A stretch of DNA of 64,000 nucleotides from Pseudomonas sp. MIACH. Lineage in GTDB: Bacteria > Pseudomonadota > Gammaproteobacteria > Pseudomonadales > Pseudomonadaceae. The stretch spans positions 186,001-250,000 of the forward strand of contig NZ_LHVO01000002.1 in assembly GCF_001269925.1 (NCBI RefSeq), read 5' to 3'. Under the pieces are notes generated by a model. The model did not search any database. It was not told the DNA's origin and worked only from the letters and a program-made list of their open reading frames with translations. Below are positions 1-9,139 of the stretch, one piece after another; position 1 is the stretch's first letter, and the number at the start of each line of letters is the position of its first letter. Position numbers and translations under genes: made by a program.

Positions 1-876
1 CCGATCGCGGTGATCACCGTGGCCGTGGTGCTGGGCAAGATGCTGTCCTGCGGCCTGGGTGCCTTTATCGCCGGCAATGACGGCCGTACCTCACTGCGCG
101 TAGGCATGGGGCTGTCACAAATTGGCGAGTTTTCCTTCATCATCGCCGCGCTGGGCATGACCTTGCAGGTCACCAGCGACTTCCTGTATCCGGTGGCGGT
201 GGCCGTTTCGGCGATCACTACGCTGCTCACGCCGTACCTGATTCGCGGCGCCGATCCCTTGTCATTGAAGATCGCCGCCGTGATGCCCAAGCGTATGAGC
301 CGGGTGTTTGGCATGTACGGCGAATGGTTGCGCAGTATTCAGCCGCAAGGCGAGGGCGCAATGCTGGCGTCGATGATCCGCAAGATCATCCTGCAGGTGG
401 GCGTGAACCTGGCGCTGGTGATCGCGATTTTCTTCGCCGGAAGCTTTTTTGCGGTGCGCATTGGTGGGTATCTGGAGGGTTGGATCAGTGATCCAAGCTG
501 GCAGAAGGCGTTGATCTGGGGTGGGGCATTGCTGTTGTCGCTGCCGTTCCTGATTGCGGCGTACCGCAAGCTCAAGGCGCTGTCGATGTTGCTGGCGGAG
601 ATGAGTGTGAAACCGGAGATGGCCGGGCGACATACCCAGCGGGTGCGCCGGGTGATTGCGGAGCTGATCCCGATTTTGTCGCTGCTGGTGATCTTTGTGC
701 TATTGGCAGCCTTGTCGGCCAGTATTCTGCCGACCAACAAGTTGCTGGTGCTGATTGCCGTGGTCACGGCAGCGGTGGCGGCGGTGCTCTGGCGATGGTT
801 CATCCGCGTGCATACGCGGATGCAGGTCGCCTTGCTGGAGACGCTGGATAACCATAAGGATACGCCGGAGCACTAG
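1..876 (+). CDS. Cation/proton antiporter, C-terminal part (5' end outside window)
   Basis: The frame is open from the first base, so this is the last 291 residues of a longer protein. The start of the visible part, with the G-LSQIGEFSF motif near residue 40, is typical of the CPA2/Kef family of Na+(K+)/H+ exchangers. After the exchanger domain there are at least four further hydrophobic segments (roughly residues 135-155, 167-185, 220-240 and 245-262), so the C-terminus is membrane-embedded and not a TrkA-N regulatory domain. It probably exchanges monovalent cations for protons across the inner membrane. The ion and exact subfamily cannot be decided from this fragment. Confidence 0.8.
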   Translation, partial: PIAVITVAVVLGKMLSCGLGAFIAGNDGRTSLRVGMGLSQIGEFSFIIAALGMTLQVTSDFLYPVAVAVSAITTLLTPYLIRGADPLSLKIAAVMPKRMSRVFGMYGEWLRSIQPQGEGAMLASMIRKIILQVGVNLALVIAIFFAGSFFAVRIGGYLEGWISDPSWQKALIWGGALLLSLPFLIAAYRKLKALSMLLAEMSVKPEMAGRHTQRVRRVIAELIPILSLLVIFVLLAALSASILPTNKLLVLIAVVTAAVAAVLWRWFIRVHTRMQVALLETLDNHKDTPEH

Positions 877-897
877 TGGGGGCCGCTACGCGGCCCG

Positions 898-922
898 GCG
901 CGGGACAAGCCCGCTCACCACA
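898..922. repeat. REP-type palindromic half element
   Basis: GCGGGACAAGCCCGCTCACCACA follows the antiporter stop. The same words, with GCC for ACC, form the outer arm of the large inverted repeat at 30742-30876. It is a single degenerate copy of an intergenic REP-type element. Confidence 0.6.
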
Positions 923-951
923 GCAAGCCCGTTCGCCAGGGGGATCAGGTG

Positions 952-1359
952 TCAGCTTTCCAGCCAGACGTCCCGCGCCCAGTGCCACACCGACTCCCAG
1001 GTTTCTTCGGTGACGAGTTCTTCTTCGCCGGACCACAGCACCACGGTGCCGTCTTCTTCGACGCAGTAGTAATCGTCACCGTCCTGGCAGATCGGGATCA
1101 TGCTGCGGTCAACACCGGCATCCCAGGCGTTGGCAGCCACGTCCGGCAGGTAGGTGTGGGATTGCGGGTCGGTGACAGTCACCGGCTCCAGGCTGCCGTA
1201 CACCACGTCGCTGACGGTCAGCAGGAATTCACGGAAGACAAACGGGATATCGATGAACAGCTGTTCCTCGATTTCCACCAGTTGATCTTCGTCAGGCAAC
1301 TCCAGAGGAACCGGGACCGGTTCGTTGGCTTCACGCAATTGTTCGATGATTTCTTCCAC
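952..1359 (-). CDS. SMI1/KNR4 family protein
   Basis: This 135-residue acidic protein has no signal peptide or membrane segment. Its central pattern (a short helix, then IEEQLFIDIPFVFREFL, then a D-Y-C-E strand pair and a W-containing C-terminus) fits the SMI1/KNR4 (SUKH) fold. SUKH proteins are often immunity proteins in polymorphic toxin systems, but no toxin gene is adjacent here, so a housekeeping or orphan role is equally possible. A good sigma70-like promoter lies about 42 bases upstream of the start. The product is probably cytoplasmic. Confidence 0.7.
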   Translation of the reverse strand: MEEIIEQLREANEPVPVPLELPDEDQLVEIEEQLFIDIPFVFREFLLTVSDVVYGSLEPVTVTDPQSHTYLPDVAANAWDAGVDRSMIPICQDGDDYYCVEEDGTVVLWSGEEELVTEETWESVWHWARDVWLES

Positions 1360-1400
1360 GGCCGGGATCCTCTTGCTGATGGCGCGGTTTATAGGGGCGT

Positions 1401-1428
1401 TTTATACAGTAGCTCGCTATAAGTGCAA
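1401..1428 (-). promoter_or_regulatory. Sigma70-like promoter of the SMI1-family gene
   Basis: On the minus strand TTGCAC (-35) is followed after 16 bases by TATAAA (-10). The -10 box ends about 42 bases before the ATG at 1359. Both hexamers are close to consensus. Confidence 0.55.
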
Positions 1429-1443
1429 CCGTGAAATAGAAAA

Positions 1444-1468
1444 CCCCGGACAGGTCCGGGGTTTTTTT
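1444..1468. terminator. Rho-independent terminator between the Tim44-domain and SMI1 genes
   Basis: CCCCGGA and TCCGGGG pair around a 4-base loop, followed by seven T on the plus strand. On the minus strand the hairpin is followed by a shorter TTTT run. It lies just after the stop of the Tim44-domain gene and separates it from the SMI1-family gene. Confidence 0.75.
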
Positions 1469-1492
1469 ACGGCTTGCTCAAGCGCGTGGGTA

Positions 1493-2362
1493 TCAGCCGT
1501 TCTGGCGGATACCGGCGACCAGCCATGGCTGGTTGTCGCCTTGGGCACGTTCCATGTTCCAGCTTTCGCTGAACACTTCACCCTGGTCGAAACGCGAAGT
1601 CTTCGACACGCCACTGAAGGTCAAAGTTGCGATGGTCTTGTCGGCGCGATCATCCACACCATCCAGTTGCACGCGCAGGTCGTCGATATAGGTCGACTGG
1701 AAGCCGTCGCCCAGCTCGGCGCGCTCGCGCTTGAGGAACTCCAGCAGTTGTGGGGTCACGAACTCGGAGATCTTGTCCATTTCATTGGCGTCCCAGTGCT
1801 GCTGCAGGGACTGGAAGTGGCTGCGGGCCGCTTCGATGAAACGTTCTTCGTTGAACCAGGCCGGGGCGTTGATCACCGGGCGGGCAGCGGCAGGTGCAGC
1901 CGAACCACCGAAGATCGAACCCATGGCTGGCTTCTGCTCGAACACTTCACGCTGCATCGGCGCGCCGGCCGGAGCCAGTTGCTCCTGCTGCTTGCGGCGA
2001 CGGGCGGCAATGAAACGGAAGACCAGGAAGGCGATGACCGCCATGATCAGGATGTCGAAGATCTGCATACCCTCGAAGCCGCCGCCCATGAACATGGAAG
2101 CGAGCAGGCCACCGGCCGCGATACCGGCCAGAGGGCCCAACCAGCGCGAAGCACCGCCGGCCTTGGCAGCGGCGCCAGCAGCACCGGCTGCGCCTGCGGT
2201 AGCGGCAGCACCGCCTGCACCGGCGGATGGAGCCATTTGGCTGGTCTGGTGAGTCGGTGCCGCGCCCGAGCTTTTGCCGCCACCGAAGCGTTTGGCGTTG
2301 GCGTCGAGACTCATCGTCAGGCCGATGCACAACGCCATGGCGATGCTAAGAAAACGTTTCAT
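1493..2362 (-). CDS. Tim44-like domain membrane protein
   Basis: Translation from the ATG at 2362 (MKRFLSIAM...) gives 289 residues with an N-terminal signal peptide ending near ANA. An in-frame ATG five codons upstream is less likely because it precedes the charged signal start. A Gly/Ala-rich linker follows (about residues 25-80), then two short hydrophobic segments (about 83-120), a basic RRRK stop, and a C-terminal Tim44-like domain from about residue 160. Bacterial Tim44-domain proteins are membrane-anchored and poorly characterised. A binding or scaffolding role at the envelope is an inference from the domain. Confidence 0.8.
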   Translation of the reverse strand: MKRFLSIAMALCIGLTMSLDANAKRFGGGKSSGAAPTHQTSQMAPSAGAGGAAATAGAAGAAGAAAKAGGASRWLGPLAGIAAGGLLASMFMGGGFEGMQIFDILIMAVIAFLVFRFIAARRRKQQEQLAPAGAPMQREVFEQKPAMGSIFGGSAAPAAARPVINAPAWFNEERFIEAARSHFQSLQQHWDANEMDKISEFVTPQLLEFLKRERAELGDGFQSTYIDDLRVQLDGVDDRADKTIATLTFSGVSKTSRFDQGEVFSESWNMERAQGDNQPWLVAGIRQNG

Positions 2363-2492
2363 AAAGGGAATTCCCATTTGTGGATTGCACGCGCGCCATG
2401 TTGCACAGGTGTCGTGACAGTGGCTAGCGACATAATGTTTCGGGCTTTTGCGTAAGACCGAATCAGAATGGCCTGTAGGACTTATTACAGAT

Positions 2493-2529
2493 ATTGGCCC
2501 GCGCTCGTTAAAAACAAGGGCGGGCCAAT
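2493..2529. repeat. Inverted repeat after uvrD
   Basis: ATTGGCCCGC and GCGGGCCAAT are a perfect 10-bp dyad with a 17-base loop, placed 23 bases after the uvrD stop. There is no clear U-run on the minus strand, so it is a hairpin but not a textbook terminator. Confidence 0.45.
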
Positions 2530-2551
2530 AACCTTCATGTAGGCAAATGTT

Positions 2552-4735
2552 TCAGACTGCTTCGAGCTTCGCGTAGCCCATCATCAGCCACTTGCTGCCT
2601 TCGGCGAAATTCACCTGCACCCGAGCCTGAGCACCGGCGCCTTCGAAGTTGAGGATCACCCCTTCGCCGAAAATCGCATGCTTGACCTGCTGGCCCAGGC
2701 TGAACGGGGTTTCCGGGATCTCGGAACCGGCGAACATGCTGCTGGAGTTCTGCTGCTGGCCGCCGCCGAACGGGCGACTGACGCTGTTGGACAGGCGCAC
2801 TTCCTGGATCAGCCCCTTCGGCACTTCGCGTACGAAGCGCGACACCTTGTTGTAGGTCTCGCTGCCGTACAGGCGTCGGGTCTCGGCGTAGGTCATCACC
2901 AGGTTCTGCATCGCGCGAGTGATGCCTACGTAGGCCAGGCGGCGTTCTTCCTCAAGGCGGCCGGGCTCTTCCAGGCTCATCTTGTGGGGGAACAGGCCTT
3001 CTTCCATGCCCACCAGGAACACATAGGGGAATTCCAGGCCCTTGGCGCTGTGCAGGGTCATCAACTGGATGCTGTCTTCATGCTCATCGGCCTGGGTGTC
3101 GCCGGCTTCCAGGGACGCATGGCCGAGGAAGGCGGCGAGCGGGGTCAACTCTTCGTCCTCCTCGGTGTTTTCGAACGCGCGGGCGGCGCTGACCAGTTCC
3201 TCAAGGTTTTCTACCCGGGCCTGGCCTTTCTCGCCTTTTTCCGCTTCGTGATAAGCGATCAGCCCGGACTGCTCGATCACCGTCTGGGTCATCAGGTGCA
3301 GGGGCATTTCCGCGCATTTGGCGGCGAGGTTCTCGATCAGCTCGACAAACACCCCCAGCGCCCCGGCAGCACGCCCGGTCAGGCCTTTATTGGCGATCAG
3401 CAAGCGCATGGCTTCCCACATCGACACATCGGCGTGACGCGCGTGGTCGCGGATCGCCTCGACGGTTTTCTCGCCGATGCCACGCGCCGGAATATTGATC
3501 ACCCGCTCCAGCGCCGCATCGTTGCCACGGCCTTCGAGCAAACGCAGGTAAGCCATGGCGTTCTTGATTTCCGCCCGTTCGAAGAAGCGCTGGCCACCAT
3601 AGATGCGGTACGGGATACGTTCGCGCAGCAAAGCTTCTTCCAGCACCCGTGATTGGGCGTTGGAGCGGTACAGGATCGCGATGTCGCTGCGCGCCAGGCC
3701 GGTTTTCAGTGCGCTTTCGATGGTTTCCACCACGTAGCGCGCTTCATCGTGTTCGTTGAACGCGGCGTACAGGTTGATCGCTTCGCCTTCGCCGCCGTCG
3801 GTCCACAGCTCTTTGCCCAGGCGCCCGGTGTTGTTGGCGATCAAGGCGTTGGCAGCCTTGAGGATGCCGGCGGTGGAGCGGTAGTTCTGCTCCAGGCGGA
3901 TGGTGACCGCGTCGGGGAAATCGTCGGAGTACTGGTAGATGTTCTCGATTTTCGCGCCACGCCAGCCGTAGATCGACTGGTCGTCGTCGCCCACCACCAT
4001 CAGGCTGTCGCCGCCCTTGGCCAGCAGGCGCAACCAGGCGTACTGCACGGCGTTGGTGTCCTGGAATTCGTCTACCAGAATGTGACGGAAGCGTTTCTGG
4101 TAATGGGCCAGCAAGCCGGGGTTGTCGCGCCACAGGTCGAGGGCGCGCAGCAGCAGCTCGGAGAAGTCGATGACACCGGCGCGTGCGCAGGCGGCCTCGT
4201 AGGCTTCATAAATGCTGCGCATGGTGGCCAGGAACAAGTCGCCGCTGGCCTGGATGTGCTGCGGGCGCAGGCCTTCGTCTTTCTGGCCGTTGATAAACCA
4301 CTGGGCCTGGCGTGCCGGCCAACGCTGTTCGTCGAGGCCCAACTCGCGGATCACGCGCTTGACCAAACGTTGCTGGTCATCGCTGTCGAGGATCTGGAAG
4401 GTCTGGGCCAGGCCCGCTTCCTGCCAGTGTGCCCGCAACAAGCGGTGCGCCAGGCCGTGGAAGGTGCCCACCCACATGCCGGCCGGGCTGATGCCCATCA
4501 ACTGCTCGATGCGGTGGCGCATCTCGGCAGCGGCCTTATTGGTGAAGGTCACCGACAGGATGGAATGCGGGGACGCGTTCTCGACCTGGATCAACCAGGC
4601 GATACGGTGCACCAGCACTCGGGTTTTACCGGAGCCAGCACCGGCCAGGACCAACTGACGGCCAACGGGGGCCGCTACGGCCTGGCGTTGGGCATCGTTG
4701 AGGGAGTTCAGCAAAAGAGAGAGATCATCGCGCAT
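2552..4735 (-). CDS. uvrD: DNA helicase II UvrD
   Basis: This 727-residue SF1A helicase has full family length. It unwinds DNA 3'-5' in nucleotide excision and mismatch repair. Visible motifs are Walker A AGAGSGKT (residues 31-38), the Q-motif region LNDAQRQAV, Walker B LVDEFQDTN, motif III GDDDQSIYGWRGA, motif IV QNYRS, motif V LMTLHSAKGLEFPYVF and motif VI LAYVGITRA. The last 40 residues (FGEGVI...GYAKLEAV) match the Tudor-like C-terminal domain that contacts RNA polymerase in UvrD/PcrA. The gene is monocistronic and faces away from the upstream GGDEF-EAL gene. Confidence 0.96.
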   Translation of the reverse strand: MRDDLSLLLNSLNDAQRQAVAAPVGRQLVLAGAGSGKTRVLVHRIAWLIQVENASPHSILSVTFTNKAAAEMRHRIEQLMGISPAGMWVGTFHGLAHRLLRAHWQEAGLAQTFQILDSDDQQRLVKRVIRELGLDEQRWPARQAQWFINGQKDEGLRPQHIQASGDLFLATMRSIYEAYEAACARAGVIDFSELLLRALDLWRDNPGLLAHYQKRFRHILVDEFQDTNAVQYAWLRLLAKGGDSLMVVGDDDQSIYGWRGAKIENIYQYSDDFPDAVTIRLEQNYRSTAGILKAANALIANNTGRLGKELWTDGGEGEAINLYAAFNEHDEARYVVETIESALKTGLARSDIAILYRSNAQSRVLEEALLRERIPYRIYGGQRFFERAEIKNAMAYLRLLEGRGNDAALERVINIPARGIGEKTVEAIRDHARHADVSMWEAMRLLIANKGLTGRAAGALGVFVELIENLAAKCAEMPLHLMTQTVIEQSGLIAYHEAEKGEKGQARVENLEELVSAARAFENTEEDEELTPLAAFLGHASLEAGDTQADEHEDSIQLMTLHSAKGLEFPYVFLVGMEEGLFPHKMSLEEPGRLEEERRLAYVGITRAMQNLVMTYAETRRLYGSETYNKVSRFVREVPKGLIQEVRLSNSVSRPFGGGQQQNSSSMFAGSEIPETPFSLGQQVKHAIFGEGVILNFEGAGAQARVQVNFAEGSKWLMMGYAKLEAV

Positions 4736-5013
4736 CGGCGCATTCTAGGGTGCCGGGGAGAGTCGGGCAAATCCCAATGCCGGGTGGTCGACGCAAAAAC
4801 TCCGAGGTGATCCGGCAGGGCAAACATTCTGGCAGGGCTGACGACCGGTAAGTCATAGGCCACAGCCCGCGCACTGCCTCGCTCAAGGGGTCTGGCACCA
4901 AGGTTTGCGGCTGATCACCGGGTGATTTTTATGATCTGGAGCAGTTTGGCCCAAGCGCTTGCTTGTGTATGCTCCGTCGACGTTTCGGGCTCACCATTAT
5001 AAGAACACTGCCT

Positions 5014-7887
5014 ATGACTCTCAGCACCGACCTGCTTGGCCCCTCGGCGGCGCCCGCGCAGGTTATCCGCAAACATTACGCCACCGAGATGGCGGTCGAG
5101 CGCACACGCCTGCTCTATCAGGGCTCGTTGCTGCCCACCTTATTAATGCTGGTCAACGGCCTGGTCTGCGCCTGGCTGCTGTGGAACCCCAAGCAATACC
5201 TGCTCGACAGCATCTGGCTGGTGTGGCTGCTGGCCCTGGTGGCGATGCGCGTGATCCAGGTGGCGGCCTTTGATTCGGCCATGCCCAGCCGGCAGGCCCA
5301 ACCGATCTGGCGGCGCATGTTCATGCTCGGCTCGGCGGTCAGCGGCCTGACCCTGGCCACTGCCGCCATCGCCCTGGTGCCGGTGGACAGCTTCATGCAA
5401 CAGGCCTGGGTGTTCGGCCTGATCGGTGCGGCGACGCTGTCCGCCAGTGTCGCCTACGCGGTGAGCCTGCCGGCGTTCCTGTCCTTTGCCTTGCCATGCC
5501 TGGTGCCGGCCATCGTCTATCTGTTCTGGAACGGCGCCCCGCAACAGCAGGGCTGGGGCGTGCTGGGCCTGATCCTGCTGGCGTCCTTGAGCGTGGTGGC
5601 GTGGCAGGTCAACCGCCTGATCCAGCGCGGGCTGCTGCGGCGTTTCCAGAACCAGGCATTGATTGAGCATCTGCAGCAGGCGCAACAGCGCAGCGAGCAA
5701 CTGAATCAGGATCTGGTACGCGAAGTCGAGCAGCGGCGTCAGGTTGAGCAGGAACTACGTGAGGCGCAGATCGGCCTGCAGGACCGCGTGGCGCAACGCA
5801 GCCAGGAACTGGACGCCGCCAGCCTTGCGCTGAATAAAAGCGAGGCGCGCCTGGCCATGGCCCTGCAAGCCAGCGAGCTCGGGCTGTGGGACTGGAACCT
5901 GCAAACCGACGAGGTTCATCACACCCAGCTCAAAGAGCTGTTCGGCCTGGAACCCGAGTACGTCACGGCCATGCTCGGCCACCTCAAGCCACGGCTGCAC
6001 CCCGACGACCTGCCGCTGCTCAAGCGGGCGCTGGTGGAGCACCTTAAAGGGCGCACTGAGGATTACCAGGTGGAATACCGCGTGCGCCATGGCGATGGTC
6101 ACTGGGTATGGATCGAAGACCGTGGCCGCGCCGTAGAGCGCGCGCCGAGCGGGCGAGTGATTCGAATGCTCGGCACACGCCGCGACGTCAGCGCCGGCAA
6201 AGCCCTGGAGGAGCAACAGCGACTGGCCTCGACCGTATTCGAGGCGGCCAGCGAAGGCATTGTGATCCTTGATCCGGACTACAAATTAATCGCCGTCAAT
6301 CAGGCTTTCAGCCGTGTCACTGGCTTTGAGATCGATGACATGCTCGGTCGCAACGTCGTCGAGCTGCCCAGCAGTCGTGATGCGCGGCGCCACTTCCCGG
6401 TGATCCGCCAAGCGCTGCTCACGCATGGGACCTGGCAGGGCGAATTGGTAGAAACGCGTAAGAATGGCGAACTGTACCCGCAATGGCTGCAACTGAACGT
6501 GGTGCGCGATGTTCGCGGAAAAGTCAGTCATATCGTGGGCTTCTTCGCCGATCTATCGGCGCGGCGCGAATCCGAGGAGCGCATGCGCTACCTCACCCAC
6601 TACGATGAGTTGACCGGCCTGGCCAACCGCTCGCTGTTCCGCGAACGGCTGCGCGAGGCCCATCAGCGTGTACGCCAGGGCGGGCGCAGCCTGGCGTTGC
6701 TGCATATCAACCTCGACCGCTTCAAGTTGCTCAATGACAGCCTGGGCCATGAAGTGGCCGACCAGTTGCTGCAAAAAATGGCCCGCCGGTTGATCAATGC
6801 TTTGCCCGAGGCCGACACCATCGCACGTTTGTCCGGCGATGAATTCGCCGTGTTGTTCGACGCCTACGGCAACCTGTCGAGCCTGGCGCGGGTGGCCACA
6901 CGGCTGCTGGCCAAGCTGCGGGTGCCGGTGACGGTGGAAGGACATGAGTTGGTGGTGAGTGCGTCGATGGGCATCAGCCTGTTGCCGGATAACGCGCGTG
7001 AAATTTCCGCGCTGGTCAGCCAATCGAACATGGCCATGCAGCACGCCAAACACCTGGGCGGCAACAACTTCCAGTTCTACACCGACAGCCTGCAAGCCAG
7101 CACCCTGGAGCGTTTGCAGCTGGAAAACCATCTGCGCAAAGCTATCGACGAGCGCCAGCTCACGGTCTTCTACCAGCCCAAGCTGTGCCTGGCCACCGGC
7201 AAGCTGAACGCCGCTGAAGCGTTGATCCGTTGGGAACATCCGCAATGGGGCATGGTGCCGCCCTGCGACTTTATCGGCCTGGCTGAAGAAACGGGCCTGA
7301 TCGTGCCGCTGGGCGAATTCGTACTGCGCGAGGCCTGCTGGCAAGCCTGTGAGTGGCAGCGCCAGGGGCTGGCGCCGATTCGTGTGTCGGTGAACCTGTC
7401 GGTGCATCAGTTGCGCCAGGGCAAGCTGGTCAGCCTGGTGCGCCAAGTGCTGGAAGAAACCGGCCTGGACCCGCAATACCTTGAGCTGGAGCTGACCGAA
7501 AGCCAGTTGCTCGACAGCGTCGAGCACATCATCGCGACCTTCCAGCAGTTGCGTGATTTGGGCGTGAAGCTGGCCATCGACGACTTTGGCACCGGCTATT
7601 CGTCCCTCAGTTACCTCAAGCGCATCCCCGTGGACTACGTGAAGATCGATCAGACGTTTATCCGTGGGCTCGGCCAGGGGCGCGAGGATGCTGCCATCAC
7701 CCGGGCGATCATTGCCATGGCGCACGGTTTGGCGCTCAAAGTGGTGGCCGAAGGCGTGGAGGATCAGCAGCAGCTGGATTTCCTGCGCCTGGAACATTGT
7801 GACGAGGTGCAGGGTTATTTGATCAGCCGGCCGATGCAGGCTGATGGACTGGCAGATTTGTTACGGAAAAATGCAGATTTTCCTTAG
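5014..7887 (+). CDS. Membrane PAS-PAS-GGDEF-EAL cyclic-di-GMP protein
   Basis: The ATG at 5014 gives 957 residues. An upstream in-frame ATG would only add 17 uncharacteristic residues. Order: about six membrane segments (residues 25-200), a Gln/Glu-rich coiled coil (about 210-275), two PAS domains (about 278-400 and 405-520), GGDEF (about 525-690) and EAL (about 700-950). The GGDEF signature reads SGDEF (607-611), with the first glycine replaced. The EAL domain keeps EALIRW, NLS, ELTES, DDFGTGYSSL, KID and VAEGVE, so phosphodiesterase activity is likely. It probably lowers c-di-GMP in response to a membrane or PAS-sensed signal. Whether the SGDEF site is active or only binds GTP cannot be told. 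Confidence 0.92.
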   Translation: MTLSTDLLGPSAAPAQVIRKHYATEMAVERTRLLYQGSLLPTLLMLVNGLVCAWLLWNPKQYLLDSIWLVWLLALVAMRVIQVAAFDSAMPSRQAQPIWRRMFMLGSAVSGLTLATAAIALVPVDSFMQQAWVFGLIGAATLSASVAYAVSLPAFLSFALPCLVPAIVYLFWNGAPQQQGWGVLGLILLASLSVVAWQVNRLIQRGLLRRFQNQALIEHLQQAQQRSEQLNQDLVREVEQRRQVEQELREAQIGLQDRVAQRSQELDAASLALNKSEARLAMALQASELGLWDWNLQTDEVHHTQLKELFGLEPEYVTAMLGHLKPRLHPDDLPLLKRALVEHLKGRTEDYQVEYRVRHGDGHWVWIEDRGRAVERAPSGRVIRMLGTRRDVSAGKALEEQQRLASTVFEAASEGIVILDPDYKLIAVNQAFSRVTGFEIDDMLGRNVVELPSSRDARRHFPVIRQALLTHGTWQGELVETRKNGELYPQWLQLNVVRDVRGKVSHIVGFFADLSARRESEERMRYLTHYDELTGLANRSLFRERLREAHQRVRQGGRSLALLHINLDRFKLLNDSLGHEVADQLLQKMARRLINALPEADTIARLSGDEFAVLFDAYGNLSSLARVATRLLAKLRVPVTVEGHELVVSASMGISLLPDNAREISALVSQSNMAMQHAKHLGGNNFQFYTDSLQASTLERLQLENHLRKAIDERQLTVFYQPKLCLATGKLNAAEALIRWEHPQWGMVPPCDFIGLAEETGLIVPLGEFVLREACWQACEWQRQGLAPIRVSVNLSVHQLRQGKLVSLVRQVLEETGLDPQYLELELTESQLLDSVEHIIATFQQLRDLGVKLAIDDFGTGYSSLSYLKRIPVDYVKIDQTFIRGLGQGREDAAITRAIIAMAHGLALKVVAEGVEDQQQLDFLRLEHCDEVQGYLISRPMQADGLADLLRKNADFP

Positions 7888-7986
7888 TCGCGCGAGGATC
7901 TCCCCTGTGGCTACAAAGCGCCTGGCCTTTGAATATGAGGGTGACAGGGCAATTTAGTGATGCGTCGGGCGGGCAAAACGACAATT

Positions 7987-8005
7987 CTTGTAGTATAACT
8001 ACAAG
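7987..8005. promoter_or_regulatory. HexR-like operator upstream of the RpiR-family gene
   Basis: CTTGTAGTATAACTACAAG is a perfect dyad with 7-bp arms and a 5-bp centre. Its core TGTAGTATAACTACA fits the published gammaproteobacterial HexR consensus TGTARTWWWAYTACA at every position. It ends 43 bases before the TTG start, where it could mediate autoregulation. Confidence 0.65.
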
Positions 8006-8048
8006 CTTGCTACATCCCTGGCCCTGCCAATAACAAGAGTCCTGCCCT

Positions 8049-8915
8049 TTGAACCTGTTGCAACATATCGCCCAGTCGCGCCACCTGTTACGCAAATCGG
8101 AACTCAAGGTTGCCGATCACGTGCTGCTTGACCCTGCGGCCGTGATGCACAGTTCCATGGCCGACCTGGCCCACAGCGTGGGCATCAGCGAGCCGACCAT
8201 CGTGCGCTTCTGCCGCGCCATCGGTTGCTCCGGGTTCCAGGACTTGAAACTCAAGCTGGCCCAGAGCCTGGCTGCTGGTGCGAGCTTCGGCCAGTTTGCG
8301 ATTCACGAAGACGATTCCGTCGCTGACTACAGCCTGAAAATCTTCGACACCACCCTGCACACGCTGATGGAAGTGCGCGAGAAGCTCGACCCGGTGGAGC
8401 TGCAAAAAGCCGTGACCGCCATGTCCCAGGCCCAGCGTGTGGAGTTCTATGGTTTCGGCGCATCCGGTGCGGTGGCGGCCGACGCCCAGCACAAATTTTT
8501 CCGCCTGCTGCTGACTGCGGCGGCCTACAGCGACCCGCACATGCAGGCCATGTCGGCGGTGACTTTGAAGCCGACTGACGTGGCGATCTGTATTTCCCAG
8601 TCGGGCCGTTCCAAAGACCTGCTGATCACTGCCAACCTGGTGCGTGAAAGCGGCGCCACGCTGATTACCTTGTGCCCGAGCCAGACGCCCTTGGCGGAGC
8701 TGTCCACGGTCAACCTGGCCATCGATGTGCACGAAGACACCGAGATCTACACCCCGCTGACGTCGCGCATCGCTCACCTGGTGGTGATCGACGTGCTGGC
8801 GATGGGCGTGGCCATGGCGCGCGGACCGAGCCTGGTCAACCACCTCAAGAGCGTGAAGCGCAGTTTGCGCAGCCTGCGTCTCTCGCCCAAGTCCGTCAAA
8901 GCCCTCGACGACTGA
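8049..8915 (+). CDS. MurR/RpiR family transcriptional regulator (HexR-like)
   Basis: The product has 288 residues: an RpiR-type helix-turn-helix domain (about 1-77, with SMADLAHSVGISEPTIVRFCRAIGCSGFQDLKLKLAQSL) and a sugar-phosphate-binding SIS domain (about 120-260, with FYGFGASGAVAADAQHKFF and SQSGRSKDLL). The start is TTG, with AAGAG about 11 bases upstream. It resembles HexR, which senses 2-keto-3-deoxy-6-phosphogluconate, but it is not next to zwf/pgl/eda genes, so it is probably a paralogue. The HexR-like palindrome just upstream suggests autoregulation. Position near pycR-pycAB hints at a link to pyruvate or sugar metabolism, which is inference. Confidence 0.88.
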   Translation: MNLLQHIAQSRHLLRKSELKVADHVLLDPAAVMHSSMADLAHSVGISEPTIVRFCRAIGCSGFQDLKLKLAQSLAAGASFGQFAIHEDDSVADYSLKIFDTTLHTLMEVREKLDPVELQKAVTAMSQAQRVEFYGFGASGAVAADAQHKFFRLLLTAAAYSDPHMQAMSAVTLKPTDVAICISQSGRSKDLLITANLVRESGATLITLCPSQTPLAELSTVNLAIDVHEDTEIYTPLTSRIAHLVVIDVLAMGVAMARGPSLVNHLKSVKRSLRSLRLSPKSVKALDD

Positions 8916-8937
8916 TCCAGGGCCATACACGCTCAAA

Positions 8938-9028
8938 ATGTGGGAGGGGGCTTGCTCCCGATAGCAGTGGGTCAGTCAAAGAGAAATCGGCTGATGTACC
9001 GTAATCGGGAGCAAGCCCCTTCCCACAT
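8938..9028. repeat. REP/BIME-type inverted repeat, copy A
   Basis: Two 25-bp arms (8938-8962 and 9004-9028) beginning ATGTGGGAGGGGGCTTGCTC are inverted with one mismatch around a 41-base spacer. A closely related copy lies at 52802-52896. This is an intergenic REP-family pair typical of the P. fluorescens group. Confidence 0.85.
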
Positions 9029-9139
9029 TTGGATTGTTTACCTATTCGGAAGATTCATCGTCCTGTAACCCCCACGCCGTTAAACCGTCATCGCTACAAC
9101 CCATCCTGTACTCCCCGTACTCGCATTGGGAGACTCCAA

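Noticed and set aside
2493..2529. Terminator for uvrD
   Set aside because: The dyad is perfect but there is no U-run on the minus strand; recorded only as an inverted repeat.
2678..4810. Two long plus-strand frames (2678-3652 and 3653-4810) opposite uvrD
   Set aside because: Antisense to an intact UvrD with all helicase motifs.
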